In this document: one piece after another, positions 53,718 to 64,000 of the stretch
Position numbering within the stretch: position 1 is the first letter of the stretch
Layout of the letters: each line of letters starts with the position of its first letter
Assembly: GCF_039538005.1 (NCBI RefSeq)
Contig: NZ_BAABBO010000009.1
Span: 186,001-250,000, forward strand
Direction of reading: 5' to 3'
DNA from: Allohahella marinimesophila
Lineage (GTDB): Bacteria > Pseudomonadota > Gammaproteobacteria > Pseudomonadales > Oleiphilaceae
DNA: 64,000 nt
The notes under the pieces: model-generated
The model's input: only the letters and a program-made list of their open reading frames with translations
Databases searched by the model: none
What the model was told of the DNA's origin: nothing
Program-made: the position numbers and the translations under genes

Positions 53718-56114
53718 TCAAAGCTTTGCCAATGCGTCCCGTGCTTCCTGACGACCAACGAAATCAACTTCTGAGGCTGCAGCCATCTGCAGTAATTCAC
53801 GCGCACGGCTGAAGCGATTCTGTGCCACCAGTACCATGCCAAGGTGATAATTCACCTCAGGGTGATCACCAAAGGCTTCGGCGGCCTGCTCCAGCAGGTA
53901 CTTCGCATCAGAGAGTTTGTTCTGCTTGTAATAGATCCAGCCGAGCGTGTCCTGAAAATGTGGAATCTTCGAGGTCCTGAAACGCTCTGCCAGTTTGGCT
54001 GCGCGCTCAAGATCGCCCGGTTGCTCGCTCGCCGAGAGAATGGATGCCAGGTTATTGGCCACTACATCCATCTCGGGATTCGTCTCCAGCAGGCCGCTGT
54101 AGACTTCAGCAGCTTCCTCAGGCCGGCGCTGGGATTCCAGCAACTGACCCAGCGCAAGCGTCAACGCCAGCTTGTCGTCCACCTTGGGCATACCCGAGCG
54201 GGCCAGGGTTTCGGCATCCTTGTAACGCTGCAACCGCACGAGCAGATTGACACCTTCGAGATAGCCTTCGGCCTTTTCAGGCGCCACTTCGCGAGCCTTT
54301 GCGTAGCTCTGCAAGGCAGCATCCGCCTCACCATAGTGTGCAAAAAGCGAGCCCTGAAGTATGTAGGCATAGATATTCTTCGGATCTGTTTTCAGAACAT
54401 CCTTGAGGAAGGCTTCTGCGTCCGCCCGCTTGTCAGCTTTCACGTAGGCACCGACGAGCGCTGCCATCGGTCTGATGCCCTGTGGTGCAGCAGCCTGTGC
54501 CTGCTTGAAGCTGTTGATGCCGGCGTCGAACTGCGCCTGTTGCATGAGTGCCGTGCCCCGAATCTGTTCAACGGTAGCATCGCCTTCACCAAGCTGGTGC
54601 AGCCTCTCGGCCAGACGCTGGGCTTCAGTCCACTGACCGGTCGAGAGCTTGATCTGCGCCGCCAGCTGCAGCAATTTGACCGAAGTGGCGTTGTCACCAA
54701 CATAAGGCGTGACCAGCGTATCGGCCTGTTGATAGTCCTTTTGCGACATGAGGAAAGAGGCGTACTCCCCCACGAGATCAGCCTGGCTCTCGGCATTGGT
54801 GCCAGCTTTCCCGGCATCAACTGCTTCGCCGTAGTAGTCAGCGGCCAGCGCCGTGTCACCTTGCTGTCTGTGTGCCTTTGCCAGCAGCAGCAGAATTTCG
54901 CTTGATCCTGGATCGATACGCTGGGCAGCCCGAAGCTCCCGAATCGCGCTTTCTGCGTCGCCTTCGATGAGCAGATTGCGAGCGCGGTGGGTCAAGGCCG
55001 CGGCATTCTTCGGATCCGCTACCAGCACTTCTTCAACGAGTTTCTTTGCCGTCTCCACGTCCTTGCCCATATAGGCCAGTGAGACCAGCTGGTTCTTCGC
55101 TTGCAGTCCGATGGCGCTGTCGCCTTCTTCTTTCGCCAGGTCAGCCATCAGCTTCTCGGCCAGCTCCGGTTGCCCATTTCGGATATGCAGATCGGCCAGC
55201 GCAAAGATCAGTGTGTGGCGGTCCTCGACCTTCAGCAGGTAGCCTTCCATTACCTTCGCCGCTGCCGCAGCAGACTCGACACCAAGTACGAACTCCACAT
55301 AGGCCAATACTGACACGGGAGTCAGTTCTCGGTCGGCATGCGCCTTCAGTGCGGTAGCGGCTTCATCCTTGCGGCCAGCGATCATGAACTGTCGCGCCAG
55401 CGTTTTCACCAGTTCGGTATTGTCGGGATAGTAGTCCACGAGCTGCTGGAACACGCCGATCGCCGCGGTATAGTCTTCGAGCTCATTCAGGGCCTGAACC
55501 TTCATCAGCTGCATGCTCATCGACTTCGGCGTCTGCTTCACACCACGGTCGAGCAGCGCCAACGCTGCCTTCGCATCGCCTTCTGCCATCTTGCGTGTCG
55601 CCATCAACAGCAAGGCATCGCTGTTATCAGGGTCAAGCTGAACGGCCTTGTCGAGTGCCGCCTGGCCGCCGGCTTCATCCCCGACCTGGAACAGTGCTCC
55701 GGCCCTCATGACGAAGGTGTCCGGATCTTCCGGCAGGGCCTTGGCAAGTATTGCTGTCTGCTTCAGGGCTTCGTCGAGCTGTCCGGCTGCGAGCAGCAGG
55801 CGAGCATAGCGGGCGCGAGCCTCAGTATTGTCAGGATCCTCCGCAACCACCCGCTTCAAGATGCGGTAGAGCTCCGGCCACTTGGCTTCGGCTTCATACA
55901 CCTTGGCGATACCGAACAGGGCATCGGTATTGCCCTTGTCGTATTCCAGCGCGTTGCGAAACTCGACATTGGCCGCAGAGAGATCACCACTGGCCAGATG
56001 CGACTCGCCCTTCTCATAGAACGCCCTGGACTTCTCTTCTGGCGAACTACAGGCGACGAGACTTGTGTAGACGCAAGCGAACAGGGTGGATCTGAGCAAT
56101 ACTCTGGAATTCAT
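53718..56114 (-). CDS. prsT: PEP-CTERM/XrtA-type system TPR lipoprotein PrsT
   Basis: A 798-residue lipoprotein with lipobox SLVACS and about twenty TPR repeats (for instance FYEKGESHLASGDLSAANVE, DTLGWIYYKQNKLSDAKYLL). It is the standard companion of exosortases in polysaccharide loci, presumably a periplasmic/outer-membrane scaffold for export. The long N-terminal addition before ATG 56114 is ignored because it lacks a signal peptide. Confidence 0.87.
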   Translation of the reverse strand: MNSRVLLRSTLFACVYTSLVACSSPEEKSRAFYEKGESHLASGDLSAANVEFRNALEYDKGNTDALFGIAKVYEAEAKWPELYRILKRVVAEDPDNTEARARYARLLLAAGQLDEALKQTAILAKALPEDPDTFVMRAGALFQVGDEAGGQAALDKAVQLDPDNSDALLLMATRKMAEGDAKAALALLDRGVKQTPKSMSMQLMKVQALNELEDYTAAIGVFQQLVDYYPDNTELVKTLARQFMIAGRKDEAATALKAHADRELTPVSVLAYVEFVLGVESAAAAAKVMEGYLLKVEDRHTLIFALADLHIRNGQPELAEKLMADLAKEEGDSAIGLQAKNQLVSLAYMGKDVETAKKLVEEVLVADPKNAAALTHRARNLLIEGDAESAIRELRAAQRIDPGSSEILLLLAKAHRQQGDTALAADYYGEAVDAGKAGTNAESQADLVGEYASFLMSQKDYQQADTLVTPYVGDNATSVKLLQLAAQIKLSTGQWTEAQRLAERLHQLGEGDATVEQIRGTALMQQAQFDAGINSFKQAQAAAPQGIRPMAALVGAYVKADKRADAEAFLKDVLKTDPKNIYAYILQGSLFAHYGEADAALQSYAKAREVAPEKAEGYLEGVNLLVRLQRYKDAETLARSGMPKVDDKLALTLALGQLLESQRRPEEAAEVYSGLLETNPEMDVVANNLASILSASEQPGDLERAAKLAERFRTSKIPHFQDTLGWIYYKQNKLSDAKYLLEQAAEAFGDHPEVNYHLGMVLVAQNRFSRARELLQMAAASEVDFVGRQEARDALAKL

Positions 56115-56228
56115 GACTGACCACATACTAACGACCAACTCGGTGATACATACAACGACAGCGATTATAGAGTGTCGCGTTACAAAAAATTGCAATTGGC
56201 TCACAGCCTGAGTATTCAGGCGTGCTGA

Positions 56229-58398
<2,170 letters not shown>

Positions 58399-58402
<4 letters not shown>

Positions 58403-59829
58403 AGGACGGCTCCACTAAAAACAGGTTTGCCTGGCGCCACGCTATCTACGAGATGCGGCCACTGAGTGAGATGAACATCAGCGAAACGAGCTGCCTGGCG
58501 ACCACTGACCGACAATTCATCCACGTTTGCGATGCTATCCACCCACACTGTCTTCACTGGGCGACCGCCAAATAACCGGGACAGCGGGCGCAGCAGCACA
58601 CGGGCGAAAAACAGGGCGAAGAATCCTGGCGCCGCGCCTGTCGTGACCACAAGCTGTGGGCGTACCACGAGCAATACACGAAGTACTGACAGCGCTTGCA
58701 GAATGAGCTGAGTCTTGCCGGCAAGGGAACCCTCTGGAACGCTGTAAAATGGCCGGTCTCCTATAGTCTCCTCGTAACTGGAATCAGTGCAGGCGAAGTA
58801 GAGTCGCTCATTTTCGAAGGCGGGTTGAAGCCGTAGCATCTGCTTCCAGTGACCACCGGATGAGGCAATCATAAGCACCCGCAACGGACGCTCGGAAGCC
58901 TGTTGCCGCGAACTATCGTCTCGTTCCCAATAAGAGAACTCGCCCATTGCCACTCTGGCTCGGGCACGATGCAGCGTTAGCTTCTGCACAATCACGTAAA
59001 GCAGCACAGCAGGCAGCAGGTATGCGCGCGCGCGCAGAAGAGACACCAGTGCGCCGCCAGTATTTTCGCCACCTATCAGGGAGCCCGGATAACGACATTC
59101 AAGCTCCAGATTCCCGGTTCTGACCCGTGTCTTGATCTTTATGAGGCTCGATAGTTTAGTTGGAGCCTGAACGGTGAAGCACGAACCCCTGATCGTGAGG
59201 CGCTCGTGTGGTTCAAATCGGGACCTGACGAAACCATCGTCAGAGATGATGCTGGGGAAGCGGTCAAAGCGCTCGCGGCCTGCCTGGCTCAGAATATAGA
59301 CACCAGACCCGACCATTCTCCCATCGGTGAAATAAGGCAGCCTGAGCCACACCGCATAGAAAGCGCGCACGCCAAGCGAAGAGCGCCTGGTGTCGACCCG
59401 CATCTCCGGGGCCACACATTTCAGCCTTTCATCAGCCTCAAGCGCACTCGCTGCAAATCTGAGATCGCTAATAGTCGTCACGATATCAGCGTCCAGATAA
59501 ACACGGGGAAAGTGCTCAGCATGTTCGTCGCCCAAATTCAGCGAGAATGATTTTGAAGCGGTACTGGTTTCGATCACGAGGAGCTGGTGGAAACGGCTCT
59601 CAAAGCTTCGGGCGATGGCTGCCGTGTCATCGGTGCATCCGTTACACACCACAACGACCTGAAGCGAAGCATCGTCCATCGCCGCATTGACCTGACAGCC
59701 TTCAAGAAGCGATGAAAGACAACGACTTATGACCGCCGCTTCATTATGCGCCGGAATGATAATAGAAAGACGTTCAGGTGCAGACATGTTTTCCTGGACA
59801 GCTCTACCAGTACTATTCTGCAGCGTCAT
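58399..59829 (-). CDS. Fusion of GT2 glycosyltransferase and Alg14/PssD-like protein
   Basis: A 476-residue protein. Residues about 15-300 are a GT2 domain (SIIIPAHNEAAVISRCLSSL, VVCNGCTDDTAAIARSF, VYLDADIVTT). Residues about 310-476 are an Alg14 domain (RVLMIASSGGHWKQMLRL, SYEETIGDRPFYSV, LVVTTGAAPGFFALFFARV, TVWVDSIANVDELSV) that would anchor the Alg13-like partner. Two sugars may be added in one complex. A start at the internal Met (59787) is also possible. Confidence 0.83.
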
Positions 59830-60209
59830 AAGACAACTGACTCCCCTGATTGAACGACGACTGACGAATATGAAGGCGGATGTGGCCTGAGGTTACAGTG
59901 TGTCGTCTGGTGACAACCCCACGGGGCGCATAATATCAATTGCGGCAGTGAATGGGTATGCAGACAGGTCTCATATGGGCCAAATGGATGATAAGAATTT
60001 GCAGGATGAGAGATGACGCAAATAAACTTAACGAAACTTAACACTATAGTTACATACGTACTGAATTCAGTCCCTCGCTATGCTAGCGTTCCGAGATGGT
60101 GAGTAAATCCGCTCGCGCGGGCGCTTGCCGTCGTTTCATGGCGTTAACCGCTGGACAGCGCGCAGCGTCGAGGAGACGGGCTATAAACCTCAATTAAAAG
60201 GGAATAATC
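59830..60209. other. 380-base intergenic region, promoter of VPLPA-CTERM gene
   Basis: No gene here. It holds two copies of ACTTAAC (60026-60032 and 60036-60042, 10 bases apart), TATAGT (60045-60050, -10-like) and the palindrome ACTGAATTCAGT (60060-60071). A GC-rich leader follows with no known riboswitch pattern that I can see. AAGGGA lies ahead of ATG 60210. Confidence 0.5.
60026..60071 (+). promoter_or_regulatory. Tandem ACTTAAC repeats and palindrome at a -10-like site
   Basis: ACTTAAC occurs twice on the same face of the helix (60026 and 60036), directly upstream of TATAGT, and is followed by the perfect 12-base palindrome ACTGAATTCAGT (60060-60071). Such spacing suggests a regulator binding upstream and one near the start site. 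No match to a named operator is recognised. Confidence 0.35.
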
Positions 60210-60737
60210 ATGCATAGTTTTGCAAAAGTCGCACTTGCTGCGTCTATTGGCATTGCAAGCGCGCAAGCGTCTGCGGTGTCTGTCGACACAGATGTCTCAT
60301 CGCTTGATATCTTCTACTCAGGCCAGTACATCATCACCGGTGATAACAACATTCCAGGCTCATTCGACGTCAACATTCTGTCTGACATCATCGAGTCCAC
60401 CTGGGAGTTCAGCTGGAACCCTGGCACCGGCGCAAATGCCCAGGCCGTTCAGTACACGCTCCAGCAGGGCGGATCGACAGTTGCTGAGTCATTGTTCTCC
60501 GACACTGGCCGGGCGGCATTTTCGACTGGCAACCTGAGCGAGGGTAACTACCTCATGCTCATGACCGTGGTCGACGGCACCAACGCGACTTACGGCTTCT
60601 CCGGCGATATCAATGTCACGACACTCGCTGGCGACGTTAACCCTGTGCCACTGCCCGCAGCAGCCTGGCTCTTCCTCTCAGGCATCGCCGGCTACGCTGG
60701 TGTCTCCCTGAAGAAGAAGAAGAAAAAAGCCGCCTGA
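60210..60737 (+). CDS. VPLPA-CTERM sorting protein
   Basis: A 175-residue protein with signal peptide (VALAASIGIASAQASA) and C-terminal anchor VPLPAAAWLFLSGIAGYAG followed by a lysine-rich end (KKKKKK). The passenger part is a beta-rich domain of about 110 residues (SIDVNILSD, WEFSWNPG, LMLMTVVDG). Probably a substrate of XrtD. A terminator follows within 50 bases, so it is a single-gene transcript. Confidence 0.87.
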   Translation: MHSFAKVALAASIGIASAQASAVSVDTDVSSLDIFYSGQYIITGDNNIPGSFDVNILSDIIESTWEFSWNPGTGANAQAVQYTLQQGGSTVAESLFSDTGRAAFSTGNLSEGNYLMLMTVVDGTNATYGFSGDINVTTLAGDVNPVPLPAAAWLFLSGIAGYAGVSLKKKKKKAA

Positions 60738-60768
60738 TTCTCAATCTGAGTAATCTGGTAACAAAATG

Positions 60769-60790
60769 AAAGGGCTTCGGCCCTTTTTTT
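60769..60790 (+). terminator. Rho-independent terminator with UUCG loop
   Basis: AAAGGGC (60769-60775), loop TTCG, GCCCTTT (60780-60786) form a stem of seven pairs followed by more T (to 60790). It ends the VPLPA-CTERM transcript before the Wzz gene. Confidence 0.88.
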
Positions 60791-60859
60791 CTGTATACTC
60801 GCCTCCGATTCAAGGCTGAGCCAGAGGCTCGTCGAAATGTATCTCTGAGGCTGTTTGAT

Positions 60860-62413
60860 TTGTACGACCTTGATGAGGAATCCCGTAGCGGACCGTCCAA
60901 TTTTGTGCCTGCCTTCAGACGCCACCGAATCGCTCTGGCGCTGGGCATACTCGTCCTCCTGGCTCTGGCCAGTATCATCACGATCGCCTTGCCACCTGTA
61001 TACCGCTCCACCGGCACCGTGCTCGTCGAAACTCAGCAGATTCCCACTGATCTGGTAAAGTCCACGATCACCAGTCTCGCCAGCGAACGCATCGACGTGA
61101 TCAAGCAACGCGTGATGACGCGCGAGAAGCTGCTCGACATCATCGATCGTTACGCCTACTTCGATAAGTCAGGCACCCCCGCTGAACTCAATGAGCTGCT
61201 CGACGACGTGCGTGAAAATATCACCATCACCGTCATCGAGTCGCAGACCGGTAGCCGACGCGCCAATGAAACGGCGATCGCATTTTCCGTCGCCTTCGAT
61301 TCGAAGAATCCAGCCATCGCCCAGAGTGTCGCCAACGACCTCGTCACGCTGTTCCTGAGCGAGAACGTGAAGGCTCGAACCGAACGCGCTTCCGAAACCA
61401 CCGAGTTTCTGGAAGGCGAGGCGCAGAAGGTGAAACGGCAGCTTGATGCGACGGAGCTGGCAGTGGCCGAGTTCAAGCTCGAAAACAAGGATACGCTGCC
61501 CGAGCACCTCGACCTGTATGTGGATATGCTGGACCAGTCGCGCCGCAAGGCCGATGCCATCGACCGCAGTATTACTTCCGCCGTAAGTCAGGGCGAATTG
61601 CTGACGACCCAGCTGACCCTGTTGCGCAGCCAGCTGGCTGGCGGAAGCTCGGTAGCCCAGAACAATCTCGACGAACTTCGCAACGACTACCGACGACTGT
61701 CGCTGAAGTATAAGGAGCAGCATCCGGATCTGATCGAACTACGCTCTCAGATTGAGTCTCTCGAATCGCAGGCGCCGAGCGATGAACAGCGCAGACTATC
61801 GCCCGAAGAGCTGACGATCAGAGGACAACTCGCGGAAATCGATGCGCAGGTAAAGGCGCTGCGACGAGATAAGATTGCCGAAGATGATAAGATTGCCGAC
61901 CTGGAAGAGCGTATCATCGCCATTCCTCAGGTCGAGCGGGGCTTGGCGGCCTTGAATCGCGATTACGTCGCCAAGGTTGAGCAGTACAACCTGATTCGCG
62001 GCAAGACCATGGAAGCCGGCATGTCGGAAAGCCTGGAACAGGGTCGCAAGGCTGAACGTTTCTCGATTCTTGAGCCACCGCTGCTGCCTACTTCAGCGGA
62101 AAAGCCCAACCGGCCCAAAGTCTTCGCCATGGGCAGTGTACTGGCCTTCGGTCTGCCCATCGGCATCGTTCTGCTCATTGGCTTCCGTGATCGCAGCATT
62201 CGTGGCTCTGAAGCCATCAAGGAGATCACCAAGGCCAAACCTCTCATCGAAATCCCCTACATCAGGACAGAGGCCGAGCTCAGTGCAGGCCGACGAGCCA
62301 TTGGGTACAGTCTGATGGCTACTGCCGCACTGGTGGGCGTTACCCTGCTCGCGGTGCACCTGCTGTACATGCCAATCGATCTTCTGCTCCTGAAAGTCGC
62401 CAGCCGGTTCTGA
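60860..62413 (+). CDS. Wzz/GumC-type chain-length determinant protein
   Basis: A 517-residue inner-membrane protein starting at TTG 60860, with GAGG ten bases before. An N-terminal helix (IALALGILVLLALASIITIA) is followed by a large periplasmic coiled-coil region (about 60-400) and C-terminal helices (MGSVLAFGLPIGIVLLIGF and LMATAALVGVTLLAVHLLYM). It controls polysaccharide length and pairs with the kinase three bases downstream. Confidence 0.88.
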   Translation: MYDLDEESRSGPSNFVPAFRRHRIALALGILVLLALASIITIALPPVYRSTGTVLVETQQIPTDLVKSTITSLASERIDVIKQRVMTREKLLDIIDRYAYFDKSGTPAELNELLDDVRENITITVIESQTGSRRANETAIAFSVAFDSKNPAIAQSVANDLVTLFLSENVKARTERASETTEFLEGEAQKVKRQLDATELAVAEFKLENKDTLPEHLDLYVDMLDQSRRKADAIDRSITSAVSQGELLTTQLTLLRSQLAGGSSVAQNNLDELRNDYRRLSLKYKEQHPDLIELRSQIESLESQAPSDEQRRLSPEELTIRGQLAEIDAQVKALRRDKIAEDDKIADLEERIIAIPQVERGLAALNRDYVAKVEQYNLIRGKTMEAGMSESLEQGRKAERFSILEPPLLPTSAEKPNRPKVFAMGSVLAFGLPIGIVLLIGFRDRSIRGSEAIKEITKAKPLIEIPYIRTEAELSAGRRAIGYSLMATAALVGVTLLAVHLLYMPIDLLLLKVASRF

Positions 62414-62416
62414 GTT

Positions 62417-63241
62417 ATGGAAAAATTCGACAACATCATCGCGCGTTTGCGTGAACAGCAGAACGCGCCCAAACGCCAGCAAGTGCCGGCAAACACTGAC
62501 GAACGCTACGAGCCGGGCGTCATCGAATACACGCGCACCCGCTGTGTCGACCTCGATGAGTCGACGCTTGGGAAAAACCGTCTGGTCGCTCACAACAAGA
62601 GCGATCCAATGTCATCGCCCTATCACATCCTTCGCGCCAAAGTGCTCCAGCAGATGCGCAGGAACAAGTGGACGACCTTAGGCATTACCGCGCCTACCCC
62701 GGAGGCTGGCAAGTCCCTGACTGCCTGCAACCTCGCGGTAAGCATCGCCATGCAGTCGAGCCAGACTGTACTGCTGGTGGATATGGACCTGCGAAAACCG
62801 ACAGTAGCAAAATACTTCGGGCTCGCCCCTGAGGTTGGCATCCACGACTACATTAGTGGCAATGCCGAAATAGAAGATATTCTGATTCACCCGAATCTGG
62901 AGCGCCTGGTACTCTTGCCTGGCACCAAACCCATTCTCAATTCGTCTGAAGAGATTTCGAGTGCGCGGGTTGCCGATCTGGTGCAGGAACTGAAATATCG
63001 CTATCAGGCCCGCTATGTGATCTTTGATCTACCGCCTATCCTGGTTTCGGATGATGTGCTGGTTTTCCTGCCCTATATCGACTGTTCACTCATGGTGATC
63101 GAGGACGGCCGGAACACTCGGGAAGAAATAGAGGATGCCATCGAGTGCATCGGTAGCAATCCTCTGCTCGGCACCGTACTCAACAAGTGCGAGCAGACCC
63201 GTAACACCTACGGTTATTATTACGGCCAGAAAGAGTCGTAA
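62417..63241 (+). CDS. CpsD/CapB-type tyrosine autokinase-like ATPase
   Basis: A 274-residue cytosolic BY-kinase-like protein. Walker A ITAPTPEAGKSLTACNLAV, Walker A' VLLVDMDLRKPTVAKYF, Walker B VIFDLPPILVSDD are visible. The C-terminus has a tyrosine cluster (GYYYG) that could be phosphorylated. It works with the Wzz protein as its membrane partner and is opposed by the adjacent phosphatase. Confidence 0.87.
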   Translation: MEKFDNIIARLREQQNAPKRQQVPANTDERYEPGVIEYTRTRCVDLDESTLGKNRLVAHNKSDPMSSPYHILRAKVLQQMRRNKWTTLGITAPTPEAGKSLTACNLAVSIAMQSSQTVLLVDMDLRKPTVAKYFGLAPEVGIHDYISGNAEIEDILIHPNLERLVLLPGTKPILNSSEEISSARVADLVQELKYRYQARYVIFDLPPILVSDDVLVFLPYIDCSLMVIEDGRNTREEIEDAIECIGSNPLLGTVLNKCEQTRNTYGYYYGQKES

Positions 63242-63253
63242 TCCGGGGCTTCG

Positions 63254-63709
63254 CTAGCCGTTCATGATCTTCCGCCGCCAGCCCTTGACCCCTCGCCGGA
63301 TAGCTTCGAGCGCTGTCCTGAAAGCCTCTATCTCTTCGGTATAGGGGTCTTCAATTTCCACGTCATCCAATTCACCCAGGCGGAAGGTCTTGTCTGCCGC
63401 CTCAGGATAGTTCTTTTCGATATAGAACTGCTGTTCCGTATCCATGACGAATATCACATCTGCCCAGGCGACATCTTCATCGCTGATCTGGCGTGAAACA
63501 TGACTGTCGATGTCGAGACCAAGCTCCCGGCACAGCGTGACCGAGTGCGGATCAGCAGAGTTACCCACCAACGCCGCGATACCAGAGGATCGAACTTCAA
63601 ACTTCACTTCCGCATCGCTCGTTTTTTCGAACAGCGCAGCCGCCATGGGACTTCTGCAGATGTTGCCGACGCACACGACCAACAGCTTGATGACTAGCGT
63701 GTTTTGCAT
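63254..63709 (-). CDS. Low-molecular-weight protein tyrosine phosphatase (Wzb-like)
   Basis: A 151-residue phosphatase. The active-site loop is VVCVGNICRSP with catalytic Cys13 and Arg19; the later acid is in EDPYTE. It would dephosphorylate the neighbouring autokinase and so reset polysaccharide export. It lies convergent to the kinase, 12 bases apart. Confidence 0.93.
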   Translation of the reverse strand: MQNTLVIKLLVVCVGNICRSPMAAALFEKTSDAEVKFEVRSSGIAALVGNSADPHSVTLCRELGLDIDSHVSRQISDEDVAWADVIFVMDTEQQFYIEKNYPEAADKTFRLGELDDVEIEDPYTEEIEAFRTALEAIRRGVKGWRRKIMNG

Positions 63710-63861
63710 GACTGGTAAACCCGAGAGTGATGCCGCCTATGACTACGCGACGTAAGAACAAGAATAGCCGAGCCGACCAGGCTGGCAAGACGGTTTAGGG
63801 TACCGTTCCCCGACTATGGCCGCAATCCGCCCTTTCCTCTATCACCCGAGCCTTCTGTATC

Positions 63862-64000
63862 ATGTACCGAACAGTTTTTGCCCCGAGCATTTCCGATGTC
63901 GACGAAGCTGCCTGGCAGGCTATCGTCGGAAATGATTACCCCTTTGTGCGTCATGCCTTCCTGAAGGCCCTCGAAGACACCGGCGCCGTCGGCGATGACA
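63862..64000 (+). CDS. GNAT/FemAB-like protein (COG3146 type), N-terminal part
   Basis: The frame starts at ATG 63862 and runs off the window. The visible 46 residues (MYRTVFAPSISDVDEAAWQA, NDYPFVRHAFLKALEDTGAV) match the N-terminus of the DUF482/COG3146 family of GNAT-like peptidoglycan-related proteins. The function is uncertain with so little sequence. Confidence 0.6.
   Translation, partial: MYRTVFAPSISDVDEAAWQAIVGNDYPFVRHAFLKALEDTGAVGDD

Noticed and set aside
60090..60209. Possible c-di-GMP riboswitch before the VPLPA-CTERM gene
   Set aside because: The leader is structured and GC-rich but lacks the conserved GCAAA/GGUC-type core elements I would expect.
63730..63798. 22-codon frame between the phosphatase and the GNAT-like gene
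   Set aside because: Too short and without support beyond a weak GAGAG; may be chance.

Overview
The window reads as a chromosomal piece of a Gammaproteobacterium, probably a marine or aquatic one. This rests on the gene families (CbpA/CbpM, CreA, WrbA, a ChrR-type ECF sigma pair, VPLPA-CTERM sorting with exosortase XrtD) and on moderately GC-rich coding sequence. The genus cannot be fixed by reading alone. I see no tRNA, rRNA, CRISPR array or complete insertion sequence.

Region 1 (1-21,200) is mostly core and housekeeping: the end of a sulfatase-fold gene, a GDPD, a DMT transporter, a GST, cbpA-cbpM, wrbA with a YgiW-like gene, ilvE-creA, a cysteine hydrolase, MarC, two lipoprotein genes (one a vanadium-haloperoxidase-type enzyme), the DUF2157-DUF4401-GDYXXLXY trio, a 7TMR-DISM diguanylate cyclase, queC-queE with an AEC transporter, and a DEDDh exonuclease.

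Region 2 (21,200-27,105) is a LysR regulator divergent from a tight operon of acyl-CoA dehydrogenase, SDR, aminoglycoside-phosphotransferase-like kinase, histidine phosphatase and SDR, likely for acyl-CoA or fatty-acid-like catabolism. Region 3 (27,106-34,235) holds an Rpn-type nuclease gene that looks N-terminally eroded and an operon sigma-chrR-ndh2-GST that resembles the singlet-oxygen/oxidative-stress response. An alpha/beta hydrolase, a secreted protein and an 830-base stretch without a confident gene follow. That stretch carries a second copy of the putative sigma promoter motif.

Region 4 (34,236-63,709) is an exopolysaccharide and protein-sorting locus. It contains two PEP-CTERM-like secreted proteins and the frameshifted remains of a paralogue. 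A visibly AT-rich block follows with a glycosyltransferase, beta-helix protein, Wzy-like polymerase, Wzx-like flippase, acyltransferase and rhamnosyltransferase-like gene. Then come rfbBACD for dTDP-rhamnose, a VanZ-like protein, a VPLPA-CTERM protein, a GGDEF protein, an initiating WcaJ-type transferase, PrsT, exosortase XrtD fused to EpsI, an Alg13-like subunit and a GT2-Alg14 fusion. A second VPLPA-CTERM protein, a Wzz-like chain-length protein, a tyrosine-kinase-like ATPase and a low-molecular-weight tyrosine phosphatase complete it. Together these could make an undecaprenyl-linked repeat unit containing rhamnose, export and polymerise it, and anchor VPLPA proteins in the envelope.

A small XRE-ImmA/IrrE plus PIN-domain module lies inside this locus (50,581-52,108). 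The PIN gene appears to start at a rare ATT codon inside the end of the regulator gene, and a nested palindrome covers the module's promoter. This resembles a toxin-antitoxin unit and is, with the two matching sigma promoters, the most interesting signal in the window.
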